This document shows, in pieces, positions 45,970 to 54,143 of a stretch of 64,000 nucleotides of DNA (positions are counted from its first letter, which is position 1; each line of letters opens with the position of its first letter). The translations under genes were made by a program, and so were the position numbers. Under the pieces are notes generated by a model that saw only the letters and a program-made list of their open reading frames with translations, was not told the origin of the DNA and did not search any database. This stretch comes from Robiginitomaculum sp. (GTDB taxonomy: Bacteria; Pseudomonadota; Alphaproteobacteria; Caulobacterales; Maricaulaceae), in NCBI GenBank assembly GCA_021776525.1, contig JAJFFT010000004.1, positions 62,001 through 126,000 of the forward strand. The letters are read 5' to 3'.

Positions 45970-46356
45970 TCATGCGGCTGTAAAATACTTTTTTCGGATG
46001 GTTTCCACCGGCACATCATCATCAAGCAGGTCATAGACCGCGACGATCATTTCGGCCTTGTCCTCCGGGGTCATTTCCCGGTCGGTCATCTCAAGACCTT
46101 CTTCCACCGCCTCAATCGACAGACGCAGAAGGGAAAAATTTACTTTTTCTTTTTTCCCAATCTCAAAAGGTATGTTGAGGTTATCGCAAAGAGCCTTCAA
46201 GCGAGCTGCCGATGGCATTCGCCCATTAAATATTGTGCGTAAAGCATCAGAGTTTCCTGTAGCTGCGCGAGAAACAATCGCCGCAGGCCGTCCGTCTCTT
46301 TGCAAAGCTTCATGCAGGAGCTGCTGAATTTCCACTATGAAACTATCGTTAATCAT
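45970..46356 (-). CDS. Phage repressor-like HTH protein
   Basis: The 128-aa protein has an N-terminal helix-turn-helix of the XRE/CI kind (RPAAIVSRAATGNSDALRTIFNGRMPSAARLKALCDNLNI, read in three helices). Its C-terminal helical half shows no peptidase motif. It is divergent from the early operon and faces two palindromic operators, so it is the likely lysogeny repressor (the role of Mu c). Confidence 0.78.
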   Translation of the reverse strand: MINDSFIVEIQQLLHEALQRDGRPAAIVSRAATGNSDALRTIFNGRMPSAARLKALCDNLNIPFEIGKKEKVNFSLLRLSIEAVEEGLEMTDREMTPEDKAEMIVAVYDLLDDDVPVETIRKKYFTAA

Positions 46357-46393
46357 TCGTTAAGCATTACGAACATTTTACTAAAAAGAGAAG

Positions 46394-46436
46394 CGTAAAA
46401 TTTTCCGTTGACACAAAGAACGTAAAATTTTACGTT
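46394..46436. promoter_or_regulatory. Early promoter with two repressor operators
   Basis: AACGTAAAATTTTACGTT (46419-46436) is a perfect 18-bp palindrome. CGTAAAATTTTCCG (46394-46407) is a second copy with one mismatch, 27 bp away centre to centre. TTGACA (46408-46413) lies between them, and the -10 must fall within the first palindrome, so a bound repressor would block the rightward early promoter. Transcription would start at about 46443, the A of the first ATG, so the first message may be leaderless. Confidence 0.8.
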
Positions 46437-46442
46437 GTAGTC

Positions 46443-46682
46443 ATGATTCGACATTTGACACTTTTAGCAGACAGGTACGCAAAGCATCGGAAGGTCTCGA
46501 CCGCGACGGTTGCCACCTACGCGGCCGGAACAGGCCGCTTCTTTGCGCGATTACGTGAGGGGAAGACTTGTACCCTATCGATGTATGATCGCGTTCTGAT
46601 TTGGTTTTCTGACAACTGGCCAGAAGACCTTGCCTGGCCGGATGACATTCCGCGCCCCTCCGCAAAGGAGGATGCGGCATGA
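46443..46682 (+). CDS. Small early phage protein in the Ner position
   Basis: The 79-aa basic protein (LADRYAKHRKVSTATVATYAAGTGRFF) has a helix-turn-helix-like pattern in residues 6-40. It is first in the early operon, where Mu has ner, a second repressor. Homology to Ner itself is not visible, so a regulatory role is inference. Confidence 0.7.
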   Translation: MIRHLTLLADRYAKHRKVSTATVATYAAGTGRFFARLREGKTCTLSMYDRVLIWFSDNWPEDLAWPDDIPRPSAKEDAA

Positions 46683-47089
46683 GCACATCAAGCAAACCCG
46701 CACCCCGCGCAGAGCGCGCCGCACCACCCTTTGTGATGGTCGATAGCCTTGGCCCTCTGGCGCTTAGTGATTTTGTCGCCGAAGGGTTTGAATTGCTGGT
46801 TTGGCGCACAAGCGGGGCGACCAGCTACGCGCTAGCGCGCTGCGGAGATTTGGTCGCCGACGTGCCGCTAGACGAACGCCTGGTCACAACGCCGATATCT
46901 GAACTTGGTGCCCATGTGACAGCCTTTGAAATTTTGGCTGGTGAATTGCCAAGAGAACGGCTGGAAAAATTTGCAAAAACCCTCGCCGCCTTTGTTTTCG
47001 CGCAAGCCCAAGACACGGGCGGCATAGCCCGTCAACAACGGCATTTAAAGCGGCTGGCGCGTGAGCACGGCTTTGGAGGTGATGTGTGA
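46679..47089 (+). CDS. Hypothetical early phage protein
   Basis: The 136-aa protein has no domain that I recognise. It has a mixed alpha/beta middle (FVAEGFELLVWRTSGATSYALARCGDLVADVPLDER) and a basic helical end. It overlaps its neighbours on both sides (ATGA-type overlaps), which supports it as part of the early operon. Confidence 0.65.
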   Translation: MSTSSKPAPRAERAAPPFVMVDSLGPLALSDFVAEGFELLVWRTSGATSYALARCGDLVADVPLDERLVTTPISELGAHVTAFEILAGELPRERLEKFAKTLAAFVFAQAQDTGGIARQQRHLKRLAREHGFGGDV

Positions 47090-47361
47090 TGGAAGAACAG
47101 CCAATAACTGCAGAGGTTGCCGATTTGACCAGACAAGAGATCTGGCCGGACCGCACCACCGGATACCATGCGGTTTTTTGCGAATGGTATTTGAAAACAC
47201 TCACTGACCAACTGCATTGGGATGAGATATTTCAGCGGTTTATTGCCCAGAAATTTATCACCGAAGAGGAAGCCAGTAGCTTGTTTCTTCAAATGCTCAT
47301 CAATCTTGAAAGCATGCGTAGAGCCGAGCTTCCTTCATCTCTGGGTCCTGGAGAAGAGTGA
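47089..47361 (+). CDS. Hypothetical early phage protein
   Basis: The 90-aa acidic protein (many Trp, Glu and Phe residues) is not recognised. ATG 47089 overlaps the previous TGA. The end overlaps the next gene, so the three genes are coupled. Confidence 0.6.
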   Translation: MEEQPITAEVADLTRQEIWPDRTTGYHAVFCEWYLKTLTDQLHWDEIFQRFIAQKFITEEEASSLFLQMLINLESMRRAELPSSLGPGEE

Positions 47362-47714
47362 TGGAAGCGAAAACTCTTGCAACCGCCATTAAAGAAAGAA
47401 GGAATCGGTACTCTCCTGACGATGACGGACCGGGTATCGGTCGCGCACTGCAGATTTGGCATCAGGAAGAGAAGGTCGATATTGACGACGATATTTTCCC
47501 GGAATCTGTATCTCTGACGGTTCGCAATCAGGTTGATCAGGCATTGCTGGATTTGGCCATACTGATTGAAGACGCCGAAGGTTTTGATGCAGCGACAAAG
47601 CATAATGTTCTTGTGTTGCTGCAAAGTGAGCGCGCGCGGCGGACGCAGATGTATGTCGGCGACCTGTTTCCCGGATTTGGCAATCTGACAACTATTTTAG
47701 GGTCTGAAAAATGA
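47361..47714 (+). CDS. Hypothetical early phage protein
   Basis: The 117-aa acidic protein has no known domain; it contains a helical C-terminal half (LTVRNQVDQALLDLAILIEDAEGF). It overlaps by 23 bp the 3' end of the oppositely oriented gene 47692-48111, so it ends the first early gene block. Confidence 0.6.
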   Translation: MEAKTLATAIKERRNRYSPDDDGPGIGRALQIWHQEEKVDIDDDIFPESVSLTVRNQVDQALLDLAILIEDAEGFDAATKHNVLVLLQSERARRTQMYVGDLFPGFGNLTTILGSEK

Positions 47715-48111
47715 TCGACATTACTTCACCGATAGCCTCATCCAGAGAAACCCTGCTGATCCCTTTGATGGCATCGGTGAACATGTCAATTACCGAGTTT
47801 TTTGGACGCAGTACGGACGGCATTTTTAGGGCTTCCCAACTTGCTCTGGGCAGCCCTGCTGATGAAAGGCCGTTTCGCCAATCTTTTCCCCTTACATATT
47901 CTTCCTCAAGTAACCATCGCATACAAGCATGGGCGTTCTCTCGCTCCTTCGTATATAAATCCTCGGGCATCAAATTATCCAAAATATTTTTATCTTCACC
48001 GGTCAGGTCGGTGAAAAACAAATATCGTTTATTCGGATGTACCTCTATCAGCATTTCAAACACCTTGGCTGCGTTCTTGTTGAACTCTTTTATGTTTTCA
48101 GGAACGGCCAT
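47692..48111 (-). CDS. Hypothetical phage protein on the opposite strand
   Basis: This 139-aa protein starts at MAVPENIKEFNKN (48111), preceded by GGAGGAAAACTTG. It is not recognised. Features are a helical, acidic body with FEMLIEVHPNKRYLFFTDLTGEDKNILDNL and a C-terminal DMFTDAIKGISRVSLDEAIGEVMSII. It is the only minus-strand gene inside the rightward phage genes. Its own ribosome site and convergent position suggest an accessory (moron) gene, possibly expressed in the lysogen. Confidence 0.7.
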   Translation of the reverse strand: MAVPENIKEFNKNAAKVFEMLIEVHPNKRYLFFTDLTGEDKNILDNLMPEDLYTKERENAHACMRWLLEEEYVRGKDWRNGLSSAGLPRASWEALKMPSVLRPKNSVIDMFTDAIKGISRVSLDEAIGEVMSIIFQTLK

Positions 48112-48200
48112 CAAGTTTTCCTCCAAGTGTTTTTTTGACAATTGCACCTTAGAGGAAAAAGCGGCGGAGGAAACCATGCCCCTTCGCCGCACATTTTTCA

Positions 48201-48333
48201 CGCGGGATGGCGCAGTGGTAGCGCGTCTGGCTCATACAGCTTTAGTGCGCTATCGGCCTTTGGCCTATTTGAGCGCGAAGGTCGCTCGGCCCAAAACAAA
48301 AAGTGATCCGGCTCCCGCAACCAAACAGCCTTT
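48201..48333 (+). pseudogene. Interrupted initiator tRNA (fMet)-like sequence
   Basis: CGCGGGA (48201-48207) can pair with TCCCGC before A-ACCA near 48322-48332, with a C1-A72 mismatch, the mark of initiator tRNAs. The D-arm (GCGC...GCGC) and the start of the anticodon arm (TCTGG CTCATA, anticodon CAT) are intact. The 3' half of the anticodon arm is then replaced by a palindromic repeat (48247-48276), after which AAGGTCG resumes like the variable region. The T-arm is also disrupted: only CCGGC remains before the acceptor. It cannot fold as a normal tRNA and looks like a decayed copy. Confidence 0.65.
48247..48276. repeat. Palindromic repeat inside the tRNA-like sequence
   Basis: This 30-bp copy starts GCGCTATCGG and ends TTTGAGCGC, with ends pairing GCGCT/AGCGC and an inner GGCC-TTT-GGCC palindrome. 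It interrupts the anticodon arm of the tRNA-like sequence. Confidence 0.7.
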
Positions 48334-48368
48334 GCAGGCACTCTCAACACCTCAGCCTGCAATGACCA

Positions 48369-48408
48369 GCGCAAGAGGGGGTGTGAAAAAAGGTTCCCCC
48401 TCTTGCGC
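48369..48408. repeat. Strong hairpin, 13-bp perfect stem
   Basis: GCGCAAGAGGGGG and CCCCCTCTTGCGC form a perfect stem with a 14-nt loop. There is no U-tract, so it is not a standard terminator. It may block read-through of the leftward gene or be a mobile palindrome. Confidence 0.65.
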
Positions 48409-48421
48409 ACCCTCACAATGG

Positions 48422-48465
48422 ATTCCGGCCGGAGCCTGTCCCGGACAGCGATCCGGGACCGGAAT
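48422..48465. repeat. Palindromic unit ATTCCGG...CCGGAAT
   Basis: Outer arms ATTCCGG/CCGGAAT enclose an inner stem CTGTC/GACAG and are followed by GACA. It resembles the abundant ATTCC...GGAATGACA palindromes of alphaproteobacterial genomes. It ends 12 bp before the ParB-like gene. Confidence 0.6.
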
Positions 48466-48477
48466 GACAGGTGCGGC

Positions 48478-49347
48478 ATGAGTAAGAAAAAACTCGCCAA
48501 AACAGAAAACACCTTATCCGAAGCCCTGCCGGGTGAGCGTGTGCATTTGGTGCCGCTTGGCGATATCGACACCGAAGACCGCTTGCGCGGGGTGGATGAT
48601 CATTGGGCGCGCATCGTGGCGGACAGCTTTACAGAAGTCGATCAGTTACAGCCTATAGACCTAATGAAGCGCCCGGATGGGCAGCTTGTGCTGGTTGATG
48701 GCAATCATAGATTTGTCGCTGCTAAAATACTGGGATGGGAGCATATTCGCGCACATATCCGCGATCTGGACAAGACCAATGTCCGCCTGCGCCAGATTGA
48801 TGCCAACCTAATTCGCCGTGAGTTGAACCCACTGGACCGCGCCGCCTTTTTAGCCGCCAGAAAAGATGTTTACGAGGCGCTTTATCCGGACACAAAAGCC
48901 GGTGTTGCAGGCGCAAAAGCAAAACATGGTGATGCAAACGACAAAATGTCGTTTGCAGAAGATGCTGCCGAAAAGACCGGTTTTGACAAACGAACAATAC
49001 AGCGCGCTGTCTGGCTGGACGAGCACCTTTTGCCCGCTGTCAAAGCCCTGATTGCGGACACTGAGCACGCCGAGAAACAATCTGCCTTGATGGCGCTGGC
49101 CAAGCTGGACCCGGACACACAGGAAAAGGTGGCCGGGCTGATTTGCCGTAAAGAAAAACCGGCGCGCTCGGTCAAGGAAGCGCAGGACATGGTGCTGGGT
49201 GTGCGCAAGGGCCGCACAGACCGCGAGGTCAATTATGACCGCATGGTGGCGCTCTGGACCAAGTGTGACGGACGCACCAAGGCGGATTTTCTGGCCTTCT
49301 TAGAGGCTGGTAAACTGCCCAAAGGCTGGAAGGTGAGCAAGTCATGA
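48478..49347 (+). CDS. ParB/Srx-type nuclease-domain phage protein
   Basis: The 289-aa protein has an N-terminal ParB-like fold (VPLGDIDTEDRLRGVDD..., QPIDLMKRPDGQLVLVDGNHRFVAAKILGW), including the GNHR motif. A helix-turn-helix region follows (AEKTGFDKRTIQRAVWLDEHL). Such proteins occur in the early region of alphaproteobacterial Mu-like phages just before the transposase. It could act in DNA binding or regulation rather than partition. The start MSKKKLAKT is chosen because the upstream extension runs into palindromic repeats. Confidence 0.85.
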   Translation: MSKKKLAKTENTLSEALPGERVHLVPLGDIDTEDRLRGVDDHWARIVADSFTEVDQLQPIDLMKRPDGQLVLVDGNHRFVAAKILGWEHIRAHIRDLDKTNVRLRQIDANLIRRELNPLDRAAFLAARKDVYEALYPDTKAGVAGAKAKHGDANDKMSFAEDAAEKTGFDKRTIQRAVWLDEHLLPAVKALIADTEHAEKQSALMALAKLDPDTQEKVAGLICRKEKPARSVKEAQDMVLGVRKGRTDREVNYDRMVALWTKCDGRTKADFLAFLEAGKLPKGWKVSKS

Positions 49348-49826
49348 AGTGGTTATCCTTCTTCAAACCAAAAGCGCTCGCATATCTTGATGTATCTGAG
49401 ATTGAACACCGCTTTCCAGTTCGCGCAAAAATGGCTCCATTACCCGCAGATGTGCAAAGCCGCCTCATTTCAAAGGCAATCAGCCGTGCCTTGAAAGAAT
49501 CGCCGATGACGCGCGCACAAATCGCCGCCAGCATGAGTGAGATGCTAGGCGAGGACGTCAGCGCACACATGTTGAACGCTTATGCCAGCCCCGCCCGCGA
49601 AGAACACCGCATTAGTTTGGTCCGTTTTAAAGCATTGGCGCGCGTCACCGGCTCGGTCTGGCTTTGGGAGGCCGCCGTCAATGGCGATGGCCTGACCTTG
49701 TTGCAAGGCGAGGAAGCCTTGCTGGCGCAAATAGGTGCCGTGGAACAACAAAAGAAGGCGCTGGACCAGCGTTTGAAAGAGCTTAAAAGCCGCCCCGCCG
49801 TGGACTTGCGGAGGCAAAGCGCATGA
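49344..49826 (+). CDS. Phage DNA-binding protein before the transposase
   Basis: The 160-aa protein has a helix-turn-helix-like centre (MTRAQIAASMSEMLGEDVSAHMLNAYASPAREEHRIS) and a C-terminal coiled coil (GAVEQQKKALDQRLKELKSR). It overlaps both neighbours by 4 bp (ATGA), so it is coupled to the ParB-like and transposase genes. Its exact role is unknown. Confidence 0.72.
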   Translation: MKWLSFFKPKALAYLDVSEIEHRFPVRAKMAPLPADVQSRLISKAISRALKESPMTRAQIAASMSEMLGEDVSAHMLNAYASPAREEHRISLVRFKALARVTGSVWLWEAAVNGDGLTLLQGEEALLAQIGAVEQQKKALDQRLKELKSRPAVDLRRQSA

Positions 49827-51772
49827 GCTGGCTCACCGCTGCCGAGATTGCCATGATGGCCTTGCCCTCTTTGCCCGCGACTAAGCGCAAAGTGAACGAA
49901 CGCGCCAAGCGGGATGGCTGGCACACATTAATTAATGTGCATGGTGTGCCACTTTTTCGGCGGCGCAAACAGCGTGGCGGCGGGCTTGAATATCATTATT
50001 CGGTGTTGCCACCGCCAGCGGTTGCCGCTTTGGCGCAGCGTGGGTTGATTGCCGAGACAGCGCCCACCGTAAAGGCGGGTAAAAAGGCCGTGCCATGTGC
50101 CGACTGGAACGCTTTTGATGCGCTGCCAAATTCGAAGAAAAAGATCGCCAAAAAACGCTTAGAGGCGATCAAAAAGGTTGAGACGCTGGTTCGCGCCGGG
50201 CAGTCCCGCACCGCCGCTGTGTCACAGGTGGCCAGCGAATCCGGCGTCTCGACAGCAACGCTTTACAACTGGATCAAGCTGACGCGCGGCCTGCGCGCCG
50301 ACGCGCGGCTTCCCGCTTTGGCACCGCGCCAAGCTGGGCGCATTACCCTGACAGATTGCCCGGATGAGGCGCTGCAAATTCTTAAAAGTGATTGGTTGCG
50401 GCTTTCCAAGCCTTCATTTGAGGCCTGCTTTGACCGGCTCTGTCTGATCGCCGACGAGAAGGGCTGGAGCTTACCAGCCGCACGCACCTTGTGGCGGCGC
50501 TTGCAAAACCAAGTGCCCGAAGCTGTTCAGGTTCTTTGCCGCGATGGCATGGAAAAAATGGAACGCATGTTCCCACCGATGGACCGGGACCGCTCACACT
50601 TTCACGCCATGGAATGTTTAAACGCAGATGGCCATCGCTGGGATGTGTTTGTCGTGGATGAGCCGGGCGGCAAGCCGTATCGCCCGCTCATGCTGGCTAT
50701 TCAAGACCTGTATTCCGGCAAGTTTGTTGGCTGGCGTTATGCCAAATCAGAAGGCGCGGACACGGTTCGGCTGGCTTTTGGCGATGTGTTTAAAAATTAC
50801 GGCATTCCAGATCGTGTCTGGTTGGATAATGGCCGGGGGTTTGCCTCGAAATGGATTACTGGCGGCACACCCAATCGGTTCCGCTTCAAGGTCAAGGCCG
50901 AAGATCCGGTGGGTGTGCTGACCGCATTGGGCATTCAGATCCACTGGACCCGCCCTTATCGCGGGCAGTCAAAGCCCATTGAGCGTGCGTTTAGAGATTT
51001 TTGTGACCGCATTGCCAAGCACCCGGCTTTTGAAGGCGCATACACTGGCAACTCAACCAGCACCAAGCCCGAAAACTATGGCACGCGCGCCATACCGATT
51101 GAACAATTCAAGGCCGTTGTTGACGCTGGCATTGCCCAGCACAACGCCAAAATGGGCCGTCGCACCCGCGTGTGTAACGGCGTGTCCAGCTTTGACGAAG
51201 TTTTTGCAAAATCCTACGCCGATGCGCCGGTTCGCCAAGCTGGTGAGGCACAACTTCGCCAGTTCCTGCTGGCCGCCGAAAAGCGTTTTGCCGACCGCAA
51301 AACCGGATCGGTAGAAATCTTTGGAACGCGCTATTGGTCGGACGTAATCGCGGCCCTTCGCGGCAACCACGTGGTCGTGCGCTTTGACCCGGATCATCTG
51401 GATCAACCGGTGCATGTTTACCGGCTTGACGGCTCCTATGTGGGGCAAGCGCCGGTCATGCAAGCCGGTAAATTCGACAGTGTTGAAGACGCCCGTGAAC
51501 ACGAGCGCAAACGTAAAGCCTGGATCAAAGCGCAAAAGGATTATGCCGCTTGCGAGAAGGCGCTACAGCCCGCGCAAATCGCCGCCATGCTGCCGGAGAT
51601 TGATGAATTGCCGGACCTGCCACGGCCCAAAGTGGCGCGCATGGTTGCGGCGGGCGGGCAAGCCATCACAGCGGCACAGTTACAACAGAATGAAGAATTT
51701 GAAGCGTCTTTGAATGCCGGATTAAAGGCATTCGAAGAGGCTTCGGAACGGCGGCTTAGGCTTGTCGAATGA
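49823..51772 (+). CDS. Mu A-type DDE transposase
   Basis: The 649-aa protein is the phage transposase. The N-terminal Mu-type DNA-binding domain (LTAAEIAMMALPSLPATKRKVNERAKRDGW) recognises ends or enhancer. The core has the catalytic triad D274 (DVFVVDE), D335 (VWLDNGRGF) and E387 (KPIERAFRDF), almost at MuA's positions (269, 336, 392). A Mu C-terminal beta-barrel region and a helical MuB-binding tail follow. It inserts the phage by replicative transposition with MuB. This gene identifies the element as a Mu-like prophage. Confidence 0.96.
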   Translation: MSWLTAAEIAMMALPSLPATKRKVNERAKRDGWHTLINVHGVPLFRRRKQRGGGLEYHYSVLPPPAVAALAQRGLIAETAPTVKAGKKAVPCADWNAFDALPNSKKKIAKKRLEAIKKVETLVRAGQSRTAAVSQVASESGVSTATLYNWIKLTRGLRADARLPALAPRQAGRITLTDCPDEALQILKSDWLRLSKPSFEACFDRLCLIADEKGWSLPAARTLWRRLQNQVPEAVQVLCRDGMEKMERMFPPMDRDRSHFHAMECLNADGHRWDVFVVDEPGGKPYRPLMLAIQDLYSGKFVGWRYAKSEGADTVRLAFGDVFKNYGIPDRVWLDNGRGFASKWITGGTPNRFRFKVKAEDPVGVLTALGIQIHWTRPYRGQSKPIERAFRDFCDRIAKHPAFEGAYTGNSTSTKPENYGTRAIPIEQFKAVVDAGIAQHNAKMGRRTRVCNGVSSFDEVFAKSYADAPVRQAGEAQLRQFLLAAEKRFADRKTGSVEIFGTRYWSDVIAALRGNHVVVRFDPDHLDQPVHVYRLDGSYVGQAPVMQAGKFDSVEDAREHERKRKAWIKAQKDYAACEKALQPAQIAAMLPEIDELPDLPRPKVARMVAAGGQAITAAQLQQNEEFEASLNAGLKAFEEASERRLRLVE

Positions 51773-51842
51773 GCGAAGGCCGCGCGGGCTACCAACCAAA
51801 GCGCGACCTTCAATGTCAATGAAGACAGAAGGGAATGATAAC

Positions 51843-52820
51843 ATGAACGTAGATTTAGGACAATCGGATTTTACCGAAGAGGAAATGACCCTCTTACGCG
51901 ATGAAGTGAAACGCATCCGCAATGAGGAAAAACTATCCTGGGCGGACATCAACCACCAAAGTGGCATTGCCAAAAGCACGCTTTCCTCATGGACGGACGA
52001 TAAATACGCTGGCGATAATGCCAGCGTCGCGCAAAAGGTTCGGCTTTGGCTGGATGCCAGAGACGAGCAGGCGGAAATGCAGGAACTTATGCCTGCCGCG
52101 CCAATATTTTTGCACACACAAACTGCAGAGTCGATCTTATCACGTCTGAGGTTCGCTCAAATCCTTGGAGATTTTGCTCTTATATCTGGCGGTCCCGGCC
52201 TTGGTAAAACCTCAGCCATCAAACAATACGCCGCCAGCCGCCCGCGTGTGACGGTGGCCACCATGGCCCCGACAACTAAGTCTATCAACTCTATGCTGTC
52301 CTGCGTGGTTGATGCCCTTGACGGGGCTTTGCTTACCTCATCGACAACGAAGCTCGGTTATCGTGTCAGACGGTCAATCGGCGATGGTAAAGGCGCATTG
52401 CTCATTATTGATGAGGCGCAGCAATTGTCTGAGCTGGCCATCGAAGAATTGCGGGCGATCCACGATCAAACTGGCATTGGATTGGCGCTTGTCGGTAACA
52501 CCGAAGTTTATACCCGCCTTGATGGCGCGGCGCGGCAAGCCAACTTCGCACAAGTGACCAGCCGGATCGGGGTAAAATTCAATCAAAACCGGCCCACCAA
52601 AAAAGACGTTGAGATCATACTCGACGGGATGGGTATCGAGAATAAAAATTCACGGCAATTTCTGCACTTGGTTGCGCAAAAGCCAGGTGCCCTGCGTGCC
52701 GTTTATAAATGCGTAAACGTCGCAAGAATTATTGCCAACGGGCAGGGCCGGGTAATGGAATATCGCGACCTGAAGTCCGGCTGGTCCAGCCTTGGCAATG
52801 ACCCGGTTTTAGGCGCGTGA
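51843..52820 (+). CDS. Mu B-type AAA+ target-capture ATPase
   Basis: The 325-aa protein begins with a helix-turn-helix part (LSWADINHQSGIAKSTLSSWTDDKY), as in MuB. The AAA+ domain has Walker A SGGPGLGKTS (about 115-124) and Walker B ALLIIDEAQQL. MuB binds target DNA, activates the transposase and gives target immunity. I chose ATG 51843, with AGAAGGGAA before it; an in-frame ATG inside the transposase gene adds 27 residues without family character. Confidence 0.94.
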   Translation: MNVDLGQSDFTEEEMTLLRDEVKRIRNEEKLSWADINHQSGIAKSTLSSWTDDKYAGDNASVAQKVRLWLDARDEQAEMQELMPAAPIFLHTQTAESILSRLRFAQILGDFALISGGPGLGKTSAIKQYAASRPRVTVATMAPTTKSINSMLSCVVDALDGALLTSSTTKLGYRVRRSIGDGKGALLIIDEAQQLSELAIEELRAIHDQTGIGLALVGNTEVYTRLDGAARQANFAQVTSRIGVKFNQNRPTKKDVEIILDGMGIENKNSRQFLHLVAQKPGALRAVYKCVNVARIIANGQGRVMEYRDLKSGWSSLGNDPVLGA

Positions 52821-52831
52821 GGGAGATCATC

Positions 52832-53281
52832 ATGAAAGAAGAACACATATTTCATAACCCGGCGCTGGCCGAACTGGCACGCACCGCACTGAAAATCCGT
52901 AAAACGCCTCCAAAGAACGCCGCAGAAATGGCACATGCGATTAATGTGTTTGGATCGGCGTTGGAACAATTAGCCAACTGGGCGGAAAACGCTTCGCCTA
53001 GTTTGAAGGCTCGCCCGTTTCCGGTGGCGCTGGATAATCTGAACACCATTTGTGACAGGCTGGCCAATCTATTTGAAGCAGAAGCCATAACGGTAAGTTT
53101 TTTCATGACCAGCATGGCGGACATCGTCACATGCGCTCAAGACTTAGACGATTGGGCCAAAGAAATACGCGTCGATTCCTGCGAGCGCGCCGAAAACGTC
53201 ATTCAGTTTCCGGTCAATCGCGCATGGCCCGCCTGCGCCCGTCCATCTTTTGGGCCTTCAAACGGGGGTGATGCAGCATGA
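52832..53281 (+). CDS. Hypothetical phage protein after MuB
   Basis: The 149-aa, mainly helical protein is not recognised. ATG 52832 has GGGAG before it; GTG 52817 is an alternative. It is part of the early operon and overlaps the next gene by 4 bp. Confidence 0.65.
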   Translation: MKEEHIFHNPALAELARTALKIRKTPPKNAAEMAHAINVFGSALEQLANWAENASPSLKARPFPVALDNLNTICDRLANLFEAEAITVSFFMTSMADIVTCAQDLDDWAKEIRVDSCERAENVIQFPVNRAWPACARPSFGPSNGGDAA

Positions 53282-53610
53282 TCGACCGCGCAACATCTGG
53301 CGAGATCAAGGACGTCACCGAATGGGCAACAAAGCAGGCCGGTATTGCACCCGGTAATCGGCCACTACGTGCCTGCCTGACCGCCGCACTTTCCGAACTA
53401 AAGCCCCAGCAGGTCACCGTTGACCGTGTGCTCATCACGGTTTTGGGCAAGCTTGAAGAGCTGGGCACAGATTTAACTACCGCCAACGCCATGGCGGCCA
53501 TTGATGTGCGGCCAGCATTTTATGCCGGACCCAAACTGCCTTTCTGGCGGCAATGGTTTCGCTGGCTGCGCACCAGTTTTTTCACACCAACAAAAATGAA
53601 AGGAGCCTGA
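53278..53610 (+). CDS. Hypothetical phage protein before Gam
   Basis: The 110-aa protein has no recognised domain, a helical N-terminus (EIKDVTEWATKQAGI) and a Trp-rich, basic C-terminus (FWRQWFRWLRTSFF). It is coupled by an ATGA overlap to the gene before it. Confidence 0.6.
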   Translation: MIDRATSGEIKDVTEWATKQAGIAPGNRPLRACLTAALSELKPQQVTVDRVLITVLGKLEELGTDLTTANAMAAIDVRPAFYAGPKLPFWRQWFRWLRTSFFTPTKMKGA

Positions 53611-53612
53611 CC

Positions 53613-54143
53613 ATGGCCCGTAAACCAAAAACAATCGCCTATGAAGCGGCACAATCAGATGAAGATGCCGCACACCGCGTTGGGCTGATTGGCTCATACC
53701 GGCGCGGCCTTCAGTCCATTGAAGGTGATTTGTCGGACGCGGTTGCCGCGCTCAAAGCTAAAGCCGAGCAGGACGCCGCGCCGCTTCGTGAAAAACTGGT
53801 GAGCGAAGAAGCTGCGGTGCAGGCATGGTGCGCGGCCAACCGTGCGCGCCTGACCAATGGCGGCAAGAAGAAGTTCCATGACTTCGGTTCCGGTATCATC
53901 AAGTGGCGGTTTAACACCGCCTCAGTCTCGCTCAAAGGTGTGGCAGATGTGGTTGAGCGTTTGAAAAAGAACGGGCTGCGCACCTTTATCCGCGTGAGCG
54001 TCACAGTCGATAAAGAAGCCATTTTGAAAAGCCCTGAAAAGGTCAAAGGCATTGCCGGCATAACTATCGTGCCGCCATCGGAACACTTTGTGATTGAGCC
54101 TGTCGAAGAAAAACTCTCCGACCAGGCCAGCGAGGCTGCGTGA
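53613..54143 (+). CDS. gam: Host-nuclease inhibitor Gam (Mu Gam family)
   Basis: The 176-aa protein matches Mu Gam. A helical N-terminal coiled coil (RRGLQSIEGDLSDAVAALKAKAEQD) is followed by the beta segment with TNGGKKKFHDFGSGIIKWRFNTASVSLKG (in parts) and a regular Gam end (LRTFIRVSVTVDKEAIL). Gam binds double-stranded DNA ends, protecting phage DNA from exonucleases, and is a Ku-like fold. ATG 53613 with AGGAG at 53601 is the start; an upstream in-frame start inside the previous gene is unlikely. Confidence 0.94.
   Translation: MARKPKTIAYEAAQSDEDAAHRVGLIGSYRRGLQSIEGDLSDAVAALKAKAEQDAAPLREKLVSEEAAVQAWCAANRARLTNGGKKKFHDFGSGIIKWRFNTASVSLKGVADVVERLKKNGLRTFIRVSVTVDKEAILKSPEKVKGIAGITIVPPSEHFVIEPVEEKLSDQASEAA

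Larger units (their letters stand above)
48112..48477. other. Non-coding insertion of structured elements
   Basis: The 366 bp before the ParB-like gene hold an interrupted initiator-tRNA-like sequence (48201-48333), a 13-bp hairpin (48369-48408) and a palindromic unit (48422-48465). Open frames here show no coding character. Confidence 0.7.

Noticed and set aside
46441-46809. Minus-strand 122-aa frame opposite the first early phage genes
   Set aside because: It is a shadow of the overlapping early genes, which have coupled starts and stops.
48201-48333. Group I intron in a functional fMet tRNA
   Set aside because: The inserted part is far too short for a self-splicing intron, and the T-arm is damaged as well.
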